Shown here piece after piece: positions 7,691 through 15,250 of a stretch of 64,000 nt of DNA (positions are counted from its first letter, which is position 1; each line of letters begins with the position of its first letter). Position numbers and translations under genes: made by a program. Source of the DNA: JAHEEM01 sp036396795 (GTDB taxonomy: Bacteria; Pseudomonadota; Gammaproteobacteria; Steroidobacterales; Rariloculaceae); NCBI GenBank assembly GCA_036396795.1, contig DASWKF010000134.1:123479-187478 (forward strand), written 5' to 3'. The notes under the pieces were generated by a model. That model searched no databases. It had not been told where the DNA came from and saw only the letters and a list, made by a program, of their open reading frames with translations.

Positions 7691-8070
7691 TACTGCGTTG
7701 CCCGTCGCGCCTTGCGCAATCCGACCTTCTTGCGCTCGACCTCGCGCGCGTCGCGAGTGACGAAACCGGCCCTGCGCAGCGGTACCTTCAGCGACTCATC
7801 GTAGTCGATCAGCGCGCGCGTAATCCCGTGGCGGATGGCGCCCGCTTGCCCTGTGGTCCCACCACCGCAAACACGAACCTGGATATCGAAGCGGCCCTCG
7901 AGCTGCGCGAGCTGTAAAGGCTGCCGGACGATCATGCGAGCCGTCTCGCGGCCGAAAAACACGTCCAGCGGGCGGCCGTTGACCTTGATCTCACCGTTGC
8001 CGGCGCGCAAGAGCACGCGCGCCGCGGACGTCTTGCGCCGCCCGGTTCCGTAGTAGATCTCGCTGGCCAT
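7678..8070 (-). CDS. rpsI: 30S ribosomal protein S9
   Basis: A 130-residue small-subunit protein whose C-terminal tail reaches the P-site tRNA. The sequence shows YYGTGRRKTSAARV at the N-terminus, GGGTTGQAGAIRHGI in the centre and the invariant basic tail ending QYSKR. It follows rplM by 4 bp, the usual pair. Its final codons and stop are inside a 22-bp palindrome. Confidence 0.98.
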   Translation of the reverse strand: MASEIYYGTGRRKTSAARVLLRAGNGEIKVNGRPLDVFFGRETARMIVRQPLQLAQLEGRFDIQVRVCGGGTTGQAGAIRHGITRALIDYDESLKVPLRRAGFVTRDAREVERKKVGLRKARRATQYSKR

Positions 8071-8074
8071 GTTC

Positions 8075-8503
8075 TTAAATCTCCAGCAGCGCCGGTTGCT
8101 GGGCGGCGTGGTTGTGTTGCGCGCCTCGGACCACTCGCAGCTTACGCAGCATCTGGCGACCCAAGGGATTTCGCGGCAGCATGCCTTTGATCGCAGACGT
8201 CAGCACTCGCTCCGGCGCGCGCGCCAAGAGCTGCTCGAGCGACTCGGACTTGAGGTGACCGACGAAGCCTGTATGGCGGTAATAGCGCTTATCCTTGAGC
8301 TTGCGACCCGTAACCCTGATCTTCTCGGCGTTGATGACCACGATATAGTCCCCCGTATCTACGTGGGGCGTGTACTCGGGCTTGTGCTTGCCGCGCAGAC
8401 GTCGGGCGATCTCGGTCGCCAGCCGGCCGAGGGTCTTGCCCTCGGCGTCCACGACGTACCAACCGCGGCGAACCTCGCTCGACTTGGCGGAGAATGTTTT
8501 CAT
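8075..8503 (-). CDS. rplM: 50S ribosomal protein L13
   Basis: A 142-residue early-assembly large-subunit protein. Typical blocks are WYVVDAEGKTLGRLATEIAR, GDYIVVINAEKIRVTG, KRYYRHTGFVGHLKS and AIKGMLPRNPLGRQML. It is first in the rplM-rpsI operon, driven by the promoter at 8548-8576 and leaving a leader of roughly 38 nt. Confidence 0.98.
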   Translation of the reverse strand: MKTFSAKSSEVRRGWYVVDAEGKTLGRLATEIARRLRGKHKPEYTPHVDTGDYIVVINAEKIRVTGRKLKDKRYYRHTGFVGHLKSESLEQLLARAPERVLTSAIKGMLPRNPLGRQMLRKLRVVRGAQHNHAAQQPALLEI

Positions 8504-8547
8504 TGAGCTGCCTGAATGCCGGCGCCGGCGCCGACCAAAGAGGCGAA

Positions 8548-8576
8548 ATACTACGCGCCAAGCTGGCCCCTGACAA
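8548..8576 (-). promoter_or_regulatory. Sigma-70 promoter of rplM-rpsI
   Basis: On the minus strand TTGTCA (8571-8576) and TAGTAT (8548-8553) are separated by exactly 17 bp. The predicted start near 8541 gives a leader of about 38 nt. The promoter diverges from the coq7 -10 box. Confidence 0.65.
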
Positions 8577-8629
8577 GGCGATCGCGGGGCCGCCGGCGAC
8601 TGGAGGCTCGCCGGGGCATCGGAAACGTT

Positions 8630-8635
8630 TATAAT
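8630..8635 (+). promoter_or_regulatory. -10 box directly before coq7
   Basis: A consensus TATAAT whose last base is 6 bp before the ATG at 8642, so transcription would start on or next to the A of the start codon. No -35 consensus is clear, and no Shine-Dalgarno sequence lies between the box and the ATG. Confidence 0.5.
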
Positions 8636-8641
8636 CGCCGG

Positions 8642-9280
8642 ATGGCCCGCAGGCTGAACTGGCGGGACCGGTTGGTACTGGCAGCCGACGAGGCCCTGCG
8701 CACGCTAGCCGGTCTACCCAACGCGGCCGGACCCTCTCCGGCCGAACTTCTCGACGACTGCGACCTCGACCGCGAGGAGCGGGCCGAGAGCATCGCCCTG
8801 ATGCGAGTCAATCACGCTGGTGAGATCGCGGCCCAGGCGCTCTATCAGGGCCAGGCCGTGTTCGCGCGCTCGGAGGACACGCGCGAGCATCTCGCCAGCG
8901 CCGCCCGCGAGGAGCATGAGCATCTCGACTGGTGCCGCCAGCGGCTCGTCGAGCTCGGCGGCCGGCCGAGCGCGCTGATGCCGGTGTGGTATGCGGGCGC
9001 GTTCGTCATCGGCCTGCTCGCGAGCGTCGCGGGCGACCGCGTCAGCCTCGGATTCATCGCCGAGACCGAAAATCAGGTCGAGGCGCATCTTCACGATCAT
9101 CTCAGTAGGCTGCCCTCCCGGGACCGCAGGAGCGCGGCGATTCTCGCGCGCATGGCAGCCGACGAGGCGCACCATGGCACCATGGCCAGGCTCGCCGGCG
9201 GCATGGACCTGCCGCCGCCGGTCCGTTCCGCAATGAGCGTCGGAGGCGAAATTCTGCGCCGGATCTCGTCGCGGGTGTGA
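8642..9280 (+). CDS. coq7: Coq7-type demethoxyubiquinone hydroxylase
   Basis: Carboxylate-bridged di-iron monooxygenase that performs the C6 hydroxylation of ubiquinone synthesis, replacing the flavoprotein UbiF in many proteobacteria. In the 212-residue product the ferritin-like helices carry the iron ligands: MRVNHAGEIAAQALY, REEHEHLDWC, FIAETENQVEAHLHDHL and MAADEAHHGTMA, containing the expected E...ExxH pairs. A central hydrophobic stretch AGAFVIGLLASVAG suits membrane-surface association. Together with ubiH and ubiI in this window it would complete the three hydroxylations. The start matches the family N-terminus. Confidence 0.95.
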   Translation: MARRLNWRDRLVLAADEALRTLAGLPNAAGPSPAELLDDCDLDREERAESIALMRVNHAGEIAAQALYQGQAVFARSEDTREHLASAAREEHEHLDWCRQRLVELGGRPSALMPVWYAGAFVIGLLASVAGDRVSLGFIAETENQVEAHLHDHLSRLPSRDRRSAAILARMAADEAHHGTMARLAGGMDLPPPVRSAMSVGGEILRRISSRV

Positions 9281-9291
9281 ACAGTGTCACA
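9276..9291 (+). promoter_or_regulatory. Perfect CRP-type operator upstream of crp/vfr
   Basis: TGTGAACAGTGTCACA is an exact TGTGA-N6-TCACA palindrome, the consensus core for CRP/Vfr. It overlaps the end of coq7, and its centre (9283.5) lies 61.5 bp upstream of the predicted crp start near 9345, the classical class I activation position. Autoregulation is inferred. Confidence 0.75.
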
Positions 9292-9309
9292 ACCCTGACA
9301 ACAAGTTTC

Positions 9310-9338
9310 TTGTCACCGAGCGACAAATTGATTAAATA
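9310..9338 (+). promoter_or_regulatory. Probable crp/vfr promoter
   Basis: TTGTCA at 9310-9315 and TAAATA at 9333-9338 with a 17 bp spacer in the AT-rich 88 bp between coq7 and crp. The start codon at 9369 is preceded by an AGGAG ribosome-binding sequence. Confidence 0.6.
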
Positions 9339-9368
9339 CTGCATTACGTCAAACAGGAGTGTGGACCA

Positions 9369-10052
9369 ATGGACGAAGTCGTTCGACCGCTAAGTGATGT
9401 TCCCGCGATCAACCGCTTCCTGAGCTATTGTCGCGTCAGAACGATTCCCGCGAAATCCGTCATGATCCACGCCGGCGACCTGCCAGACGTTATGTATTAC
9501 ATCGTCGACGGTTCCGTCGAAGTCATGATCGAGGACGAGGACGGCAACGAGATGGTGCTCGCGTACCTGAACAAGGGCCAGTTCTTCGGCGAGATGGGAC
9601 TGTTCTACGAGCAGCCCACGCGAAGCGCCTGGGTGCGCACCCGCACCGAAAGCGAGATCGCCGAGATGACGTATCCGCGCTTCAGGCAGATCGCGTCCGA
9701 AAGCCCTGGCTTGATTTTCGAGCTCGCTACGCAGCTTGCGACGCGCTTGGATCGAACCAATCGTAAGCTCGGAGATCTTGCATTCGTCGACGTCACCGGA
9801 CGCGTCGCCCACGCGATCATGGACCTGTGCAACGAGCCGGACGCCATGACGCATCCCGAAGGGATGCAGATCAAGGTTTCGCGCCAGGAACTCTCACGGC
9901 TCGTGGGTTGCTCGCGCGAGATGGCGGGCCGGGTGTTGAAGGTCCTCGAGGAACAAGGTCTGGTCCGCGCCAACGGCAAGACCATCGTGGTCTTCAACGC
10001 GCGTCGCCAGGCCCCGAAAGCGAGACAAGAAGCGCTCCGAAGGCCTGCCTGA
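9369..10052 (+). CDS. crp: CRP/Vfr-like cAMP receptor transcription factor
   Basis: Global transcription regulator of the CRP/FNR superfamily. The 227-residue product has an N-terminal cyclic-nucleotide domain with the phosphate-binding cassette FFGEMGLFYEQPTRSAWVRT near residues 75-95, containing the Glu and Arg that contact cAMP. A dimerisation helix follows, then a C-terminal helix-turn-helix SRQELSRLVGCSREMAGRVLK whose recognition helix matches E. coli CRP and Pseudomonas Vfr. That identity predicts a TGTGA-type target, exactly what lies upstream of the gene. The C-terminus has a short basic extension. Convergent with djlA, 15 bp apart. Confidence 0.93.
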   Translation: MDEVVRPLSDVPAINRFLSYCRVRTIPAKSVMIHAGDLPDVMYYIVDGSVEVMIEDEDGNEMVLAYLNKGQFFGEMGLFYEQPTRSAWVRTRTESEIAEMTYPRFRQIASESPGLIFELATQLATRLDRTNRKLGDLAFVDVTGRVAHAIMDLCNEPDAMTHPEGMQIKVSRQELSRLVGCSREMAGRVLKVLEEQGLVRANGKTIVVFNARRQAPKARQEALRRPA

Positions 10053-10067
10053 TCGCCGCCCCCGGTC

Positions 10068-10856
10068 CTAGTTGAATTCGCGCTGCCGCTTGATTCGGTC
10101 ATACGCGGCGCGGATTTCGCGAGTTCTCTCCTCGGCACTGCTCTTCATCGACTCTGGCAACCCGCGCGCGACCAGCTTGTCGGGATGATGCTGGCTCATC
10201 AGACGACGATAAGCGAGCTTGATTTCCCTCTCATCGGCGCTGGGCTTGACCCCAAGTACCTCGTAGGCGTCGTCTAGGCGTGTTTCCTCGCTCCGGCGCG
10301 CCGAGGACGCGGCCTGCTGCGCCCGCACGAGCGCCTCGATCTGCGCGAGCTCGACCCGGCCCATTCCGAGCTCACTGGCGATCCTCCATAACAGCTCGCG
10401 TTTCTCGCGATCCATGCCGCCGCTGGCGATCAGCGCTTGGACCTGAATCTCGACGAATGCCCTGACCAGATCCCGGCGAGCGCCGATTTGCGTGCGCAAG
10501 CGGCGCAAAACTGCGGCGAGGTCGAAACCGGGGGTCTTGCCGTTGGTGAACTGCTCGATCGCCGTCGTCACCTGTTCCGGGGACAGCGCCATTCCGTGCA
10601 TGATGCGGCGCGCGGCTCGGATTTCTTCTTCGGACACACGGCCGTCGGATTTCGCGACGTGCCCCATGACGGCGAAAGTCGTGCCGAAGAACAGCTTCTG
10701 CGTTTCCGCGGTGAGGCGCCGTCCGCTCCCCGCCGTCAGCCGCCCGGCGATACCTTCATCGAACTGATGGCCGAGCACCAGTCCCAAGAGCGAGCCCAGC
10801 GGCCCGGCGGCGACGTAGCCGACGATCCCCCCTAACGCCTTTCCAGCCCACTGCAT
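10068..10856 (-). CDS. djlA: DnaJ-like co-chaperone DjlA
   Basis: Membrane-anchored stimulator of DnaK. The 262-residue protein has the expected order: a glycine-rich N-terminal membrane segment (about residues 8-28), a TerB-like helical domain (about 50-170, with FAVMGHVAKSDGRVSEEEI) and a C-terminal J domain from about residue 195 with YEVLGVKPSADEREIKLAYRRL and the essential HPD in QHHPDK. The transcript would end against crp; the two stops are 15 bp apart. Confidence 0.94.
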   Translation of the reverse strand: MQWAGKALGGIVGYVAAGPLGSLLGLVLGHQFDEGIAGRLTAGSGRRLTAETQKLFFGTTFAVMGHVAKSDGRVSEEEIRAARRIMHGMALSPEQVTTAIEQFTNGKTPGFDLAAVLRRLRTQIGARRDLVRAFVEIQVQALIASGGMDREKRELLWRIASELGMGRVELAQIEALVRAQQAASSARRSEETRLDDAYEVLGVKPSADEREIKLAYRRLMSQHHPDKLVARGLPESMKSSAEERTREIRAAYDRIKRQREFN

Positions 10857-10926
10857 GGGTGCTTCGCGATCTCCCGGTGGTCAGCAGCCGACCGCCGCCA
10901 TCAACCGGCGAGCGCCGGGGTATTGC

Positions 10927-11037
10927 TCAAACCGCCTCTTTCCCGTCATCATCTTCGCCTGAGCCGTAGACATCGTCCTCGCTGCGCGACGGCGGCGATT
11001 CGGACTGCTTACGCACCTCCGACACCGGCCGGATCAT
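10927..11037 (-). CDS. Possible small acidic protein, 36 residues
   Basis: An ATG-initiated frame in the 220 bp between djlA and purC, read toward djlA. It encodes MIRPVSEVRKQSESPPSRSE followed by an Asp/Glu-rich end. The composition is polar and disordered; no family recognised. A weak GGA lies upstream of the ATG. A CCGGCG...CGCCGG hairpin follows the stop without a T-run. It may be a chance frame; support is modest. Confidence 0.3.
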   Translation of the reverse strand: MIRPVSEVRKQSESPPSRSEDDVYGSGEDDDGKEAV

Positions 11038-11076
11038 TATTCCAGCCGCAGCGCTTCCAAGCCAGAAGGATCGTCA

Positions 11077-11979
11077 GTGAACATCAGTGAGCCACAAGGC
11101 GCCGCCGTTTTCGAATCCAGGCTCCGAAGCTTGCCCCTGATGGGCCGCGGCAAAGTGCGCGACATCTATCGCGTCGACTCCGAACACTTGCTCATCGTCG
11201 CGACGGACCGTATCTCGGCTTTCGACGTCGTGCTCCCCGATCCGATTCCAGGAAAAGGCATCGTGCTCACGGCGATCTCCAACTTCTGGTTCCATCGTCT
11301 CGCGGACATCGTCCCGAATCACCTGAGCCCGACCGACCCCGGCGCGGTGCTGTCGTCCGCGGAAGACCGCGCTTTGGTGAAGGACAGAGCCGTCGTCGTG
11401 CGCGAGCTCAAGCCCCTCCCCGTCGAGGCCGTGGTCCGCGGCTATCTGATCGGTTCGGGTTGGAAGGATTATTGCGCCACCGGCAACGTCAGCGGCGTCC
11501 AGCTGCCGGCCGGGCTGGAGCTTGCGGAGCAGCTGCGCGAACCGATCTTCACCCCCAGCACCAAGGCGGATCCCGGCGCACATGATGAGAACATTTCGCT
11601 GAAGACGGTCGAGTCGATGATCGGCGCGGATCTAGCCGAGCAGATTCGCGACGTTTCGCTGCGCCTGTATTCCGAGGCTACGGCTCACGCGAGGGCGCGG
11701 GGAATCATCATCGCGGATACCAAGTTCGAGTTCGGGCTCGACGAGGACGAAGCGCTGGTGCTCATCGACGAACTCTTTACCCCGGACTCGTCTCGCTTCT
11801 GGCCGCTGGACAGCTACGAGCCCGGCGCTTCGCCGCGGAGCTTCGACAAGCAATACGTTCGTGACTACCTGGAGACGCTGGATTGGGACAAGCGCGCGCC
11901 GGGGCCGAGGCTGCCCGAAGTCGTCATCACCCGAACGCGGGAAAAGTACTGCGAGGCATTGCGGCGTCTGACACAGTAA
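11077..11979 (+). CDS. purC: Phosphoribosylaminoimidazole-succinocarboxamide synthase
   Basis: SAICAR synthase: ATP-dependent coupling of CAIR and aspartate in purine synthesis. The 300-residue product is of the longer type, with GRGKVRDIYRVDSEHLLIVATDRISAFDVVLPDPIPGKG at the N-terminus (nucleotide loop and aspartate contacts), EAVVRGYLIGSGWKDY, and the catalytic region ADTKFEFGLDEDEALVLIDELFTPDSSRFW. The start is GTG at 11077, preceded by AAGGA at a normal distance. purE and purK lie 2.8 kb downstream on the same strand but in a separate unit. Confidence 0.96.
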   Translation: MNISEPQGAAVFESRLRSLPLMGRGKVRDIYRVDSEHLLIVATDRISAFDVVLPDPIPGKGIVLTAISNFWFHRLADIVPNHLSPTDPGAVLSSAEDRALVKDRAVVVRELKPLPVEAVVRGYLIGSGWKDYCATGNVSGVQLPAGLELAEQLREPIFTPSTKADPGAHDENISLKTVESMIGADLAEQIRDVSLRLYSEATAHARARGIIIADTKFEFGLDEDEALVLIDELFTPDSSRFWPLDSYEPGASPRSFDKQYVRDYLETLDWDKRAPGPRLPEVVITRTREKYCEALRRLTQ

Positions 11980-12011
11980 ACTGAATCCTGCGCCGTTCTC
12001 GGGGATCCCGC

Positions 12012-13343
12012 ATGGAGCAGCTCGAAAAAAGAGTCCTCGCCTTGCTCTGGCCCGCGGAAACGCCTGCCAACCCAGGACATCGCGCGCTGTTGATCCTGGG
12101 CAGGTACATTTTAGCGTTGTTTCGTGATCTCGCGTCCAGCGCCCTGAGACTGCGGGCGGCGGGCCTGGTCTACACGACCATGCTCGCGATCGTGCCGCTG
12201 CTGGCGCTGAGCTTCTCCCTGCTGAAGGGCTTCGGCTTCCACCATCGGATGGAGCCGCTGCTGCTCAATTTCTTGGCCCCGCTCGGACCGCGCTCCGAAG
12301 AGCTCACGGCGTCCGTGATCGGCTTCGTCGACAACGTTCAAGGCTCGGCCCTCGCGGGAGTGAGCTTGGGCTTGCTGATCTTCACGGCATTGTCGATGGC
12401 CCAAAGGGTCGAGGACGGCTTCAACTTCGTCTGGCGCGTTGACCGTCCTCGCAGCTTCGCTCGCCGTTTCAGCGAGTATCTCAGCGTCATGCTCGTCGGT
12501 CCGGTCATCATGACCATTGCCATGGGCCTCACGGCCACGGTCGCGAGCACGACCGTCATCGAGCGGCTGCAGCAGGTAGAGCCCTTCGGCAGCCTGATCG
12601 TCTCTCTCGGCCAAATGATGCCCTACCTGCTGGTCATCGCCGCGTTCACTTTTCTCTACGCATTCGTGCCGAACACCACCGTAAGGGTCCGCAGCGCCCT
12701 GCTGGGCGGCTTGCTCGCGGGTGGCCTGTGGGCGGCCACGGGCGAGCTGTTTGCGGAGTTCGTCGCCGGAGCGAGCCGCACCGAGGCGATCTACTCCGGC
12801 TTCGCCATCGTGATCGTCGCGATGCTGTGGCTGTATGTTTCTTGGCTCATCCTGCTGCTCGGCGCTCAGTTCACGTTCTATCATCAGAATCCCGACTACC
12901 TCAGCTTGGGCCGGGCGACGCCGACGATGTCCAATGGGCTGCGTGAAAAGCTCGCCATAGCCGTGATGCTGCTGATCGCCACCGACTTCGAGCAACCCAG
13001 CCATGGCTGGCGCGTGCCGAGCCTCGCCGCGAAGCTCGGCATGCCGAGACACTTGCTGGAGCCGATCGTCGACGCGCTGCGGCAGGCGGAGCTCGTCGCG
13101 GAGACGACCGAGCAGCGCCTGGTGCCGACCAAGGACTTACGCCGCATCAGCCTGGCGGAGATCCTCGAGGCGGTTCGTGGCTCTCTCGGCGATCCAAGCG
13201 CGACGCTCGGGATACCCTGGAACGCGACCGTGGCTAGCCTCAGCGAGAAAATCGGCTCGTCGATCCAGAGCGCGTTGCAGGATAGATCGCTCGCCGACCT
13301 CGTCGATGAGGACGAGAAGCGCGCCGGCCACGCGACAACTTGA
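12012..13343 (+). CDS. YihY/BrkB family inner-membrane protein
   Basis: Integral membrane protein of 443 residues. The first ~300 residues carry about six hydrophobic helices, including AAGLVYTTMLAIVPLLALSF, ALAGVSLGLLIFTALS and IVIVAMLWLYVSWLILLLGAQF. This is the YihY/UPF0761 family, once misassigned as ribonuclease BN. The C-terminal ~120 residues form a soluble extension resembling a winged helix (PSLAAKLGMPRHLLEPIVDALRQAELVAE), as in longer family members. Molecular function is unknown. Convergent with pmbA, 22 bp between stops. Confidence 0.88.
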   Translation: MEQLEKRVLALLWPAETPANPGHRALLILGRYILALFRDLASSALRLRAAGLVYTTMLAIVPLLALSFSLLKGFGFHHRMEPLLLNFLAPLGPRSEELTASVIGFVDNVQGSALAGVSLGLLIFTALSMAQRVEDGFNFVWRVDRPRSFARRFSEYLSVMLVGPVIMTIAMGLTATVASTTVIERLQQVEPFGSLIVSLGQMMPYLLVIAAFTFLYAFVPNTTVRVRSALLGGLLAGGLWAATGELFAEFVAGASRTEAIYSGFAIVIVAMLWLYVSWLILLLGAQFTFYHQNPDYLSLGRATPTMSNGLREKLAIAVMLLIATDFEQPSHGWRVPSLAAKLGMPRHLLEPIVDALRQAELVAETTEQRLVPTKDLRRISLAEILEAVRGSLGDPSATLGIPWNATVASLSEKIGSSIQSALQDRSLADLVDEDEKRAGHATT

Positions 13344-13365
13344 GGGGACGGGCGCTTGAGGCGAG

Positions 13366-14697
13366 CTAAGCCCCTGCAACCGTCATTTCTTCGACGAGTA
13401 TGGAGCCGCTCAAGATCGAGCCGCGGCGGTCGACATCCGGTCCGACCGCCTCGATACGCAGGAACATGTCACGCAGATTGCCGGCGATCGTCACCTCGTG
13501 GACGGGCTCACCGACCTCACCGCGCTCGATCAGGAAGCCGGCGGCGCCGCGGGAGTAATCCCCGGTTACAGTATTGACGCCCTGCCCGAGCAGCTCGTTC
13601 ACGAGAAACATGCGCGGATGGGCCTGAAGTAGATCGTTCAAGGAGGCCACCGTCGGCCGAACGATCAGATTGTGCACGCCGCCGGCGTTGGCGGTCGTCG
13701 CGAGCCCCAATCGCCTGGCGGAATAGCTGGAGAGCACGTAACCCTGAAGCACACCGCCCGCGACCAGCGTTCGCGTTCGAGTCCGCACACCTTCGTCGTC
13801 GTAGGGCGCGCTGCCGATCGCGCCGGGCATCAGCGGATCCTCGGTAATCTCGAGATGCTCGGGGAAGATTCGCTCACCGCTCGCATTCAACAGGAACGAT
13901 GCCTTGCGGTACTGGCTGGTGCCGCGAACTGCGGCGATGAGATGCCCGAAAACGCCGCGGGCGAGGTAGGCGGGGTAGATCACGGGCATTCGACAGGTAC
14001 GCGGCTGGCGCGCGCCGAGCCGGCGAACCGCGCGCCGCGCCGCCTCGCGGCCGACTTCGTCGGCAGCGTCCAGAGCTTCGTGATCGCGCGACAGGGTGAA
14101 CCAATAGTCGCGCTCCAATGCGCCGTTCTGCTGCGCCACGACGCTGCAACTGATCGAGTGGCTGCTGCTCGCATAGACACCCGAGAATCCGTGACTGTTG
14201 GCGTAGGCCTGGGCAGCGGCCGCGCTCGAAACCGTGGCGCCTTCGGAATTGCTGATTCTCTTGTCGAGTTGACGCGCCGCGTCCTCGGCCTGCAGAGCAA
14301 GCCGTTCCGCTTCCTCCAGTTCCGGATTCCACGGCCGGTAGAGATCGAGGTCGGGGTAGTCGTACGCCATGAGCTCGGCGTCGGCGAGACCCGCATGCTC
14401 ATCCGCCGCCGTGAACCGCGCGATGCTGACCGCTTTCTCCACCGCTTCGACGATCGAGCGCGGCGCGAAGTCCGCCGTGCTGGCGCTGCCCTTTCGCCCG
14501 GCCTCATAGACCGTGATTGCGAGGCCGCGATCGCGCTGACGCTCCACCGACTCAAGCTCGCCGAGGCGCACGGTCAGCGACAAGCCTTCCTCGAAACTCG
14601 CGCCTGCTTCCGCCTGATCCGCGCCGCGTTGCTTTGCGAGCTCCACGGCCTGCACTGCAATATCGACAAGCTCTTGCTGTGTCGCATGAACATCCAT
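13366..14697 (-). CDS. pmbA: TldD/PmbA metalloprotease, PmbA (TldE) subunit
   Basis: Non-catalytic partner of the heteromeric TldD/TldE protease that degrades unfolded peptides, matures microcin B17 and acts on CcdA in E. coli. The 443-residue protein has AELMAYDYPDLDLYRPW early, the conserved core PVIYPAYLARGVFGHLIAAV where TldD has its HExxxH, and C-terminal NTVTGDYSRGAAGFLIERGE. A GGAGGG ribosome-binding sequence precedes the ATG. It diverges from purE with only 55 bp between starts. Its partner tldD is in the same window at 18298. Confidence 0.95.
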   Translation of the reverse strand: MDVHATQQELVDIAVQAVELAKQRGADQAEAGASFEEGLSLTVRLGELESVERQRDRGLAITVYEAGRKGSASTADFAPRSIVEAVEKAVSIARFTAADEHAGLADAELMAYDYPDLDLYRPWNPELEEAERLALQAEDAARQLDKRISNSEGATVSSAAAAQAYANSHGFSGVYASSSHSISCSVVAQQNGALERDYWFTLSRDHEALDAADEVGREAARRAVRRLGARQPRTCRMPVIYPAYLARGVFGHLIAAVRGTSQYRKASFLLNASGERIFPEHLEITEDPLMPGAIGSAPYDDEGVRTRTRTLVAGGVLQGYVLSSYSARRLGLATTANAGGVHNLIVRPTVASLNDLLQAHPRMFLVNELLGQGVNTVTGDYSRGAAGFLIERGEVGEPVHEVTIAGNLRDMFLRIEAVGPDVDRRGSILSGSILVEEMTVAGA

Positions 14698-14740
14698 CGA
14701 GCGGGTCCCTCCGAGATGATGATGGCGATTCTACCTGCTG

Positions 14741-14746
14741 TACAAT
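14741..14746 (+). promoter_or_regulatory. -10 box directly before purE
   Basis: TACAAT ends 6 bp before the ATG at 14753. Transcription would begin at the start codon, and no Shine-Dalgarno sequence is present. No good -35 element is visible. Confidence 0.4.
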
Positions 14747-14752
14747 GCCGGG

Positions 14753-15244
14753 ATGAAACCGCTGGTCGGCATCATCATGGGATCCAAGTCGGACTGGGAC
14801 ACGCTTCGACACGCCGACGAGACCCTCGACCAGTTGGGCATCGCGCATGAGGTCCGCGTCGTCTCCGCTCACAGGACACCGGACTTGCTGTTCGAATATG
14901 CGGCGACGGCCCAGGAGCGCGGGCTCGAGGTTCTGATCGCCGGGGCCGGGGGCGCCGCGCACCTCCCGGGAATGGCCGCCGCGAAGACCGCCCTGCCCGT
15001 CCTGGGCGTCCCGATTCAATCAAGAGCCTTGCGAGGTTTGGACTCCTTGCTGTCGATCGTGCAGATGCCGGCCGGCATCCCCGTGGCCACGCTCGCGATC
15101 GGGGAACCCGGCGCCATCAATGCCGCGCTGCTGGCGGGTGCGATTCTCGCGGGCAAGTATCCGCAGATCGGCGAAGCGCTCGGCCGTTACAGGTCAGCTC
15201 AGACGCAAAACGTGCTCGACAACCCCGACCCTGATCGAGCTTGA
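14753..15244 (+). CDS. purE: N5-carboxyaminoimidazole ribonucleotide mutase
   Basis: Moves the carboxyl group of N5-CAIR to carbon 4 in purine synthesis, using the product of PurK. The 163-residue protein has the class I signatures GIIMGSKSDWDT (residues 6-17), VVSAHRTPDLLFEYA, AGAGGAAHLPGMAAAKT and GVPIQS. It lies 6 bp upstream of purK and certainly forms a two-gene unit with it. Confidence 0.97.
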   Translation: MKPLVGIIMGSKSDWDTLRHADETLDQLGIAHEVRVVSAHRTPDLLFEYAATAQERGLEVLIAGAGGAAHLPGMAAAKTALPVLGVPIQSRALRGLDSLLSIVQMPAGIPVATLAIGEPGAINAALLAGAILAGKYPQIGEALGRYRSAQTQNVLDNPDPDRA

Positions 15245-15250
15245 GCCGCG

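Noticed and set aside
9310..9345. FNR-type box near the crp promoter
   Set aside because: TTGTC/GACAA elements are present but do not match TTGAT-N4-ATCAA.
10887..10925. CCGGCG/CGCCGG hairpin after the 36-codon frame as a terminator
   Set aside because: No T-run on either side; short GC palindromes are expected at this base composition.
12111..13052. 313-codon minus-strand frame opposite the YihY gene
   Set aside because: Gln/Arg/Asp-rich antisense of a membrane protein gene, a common artefact.
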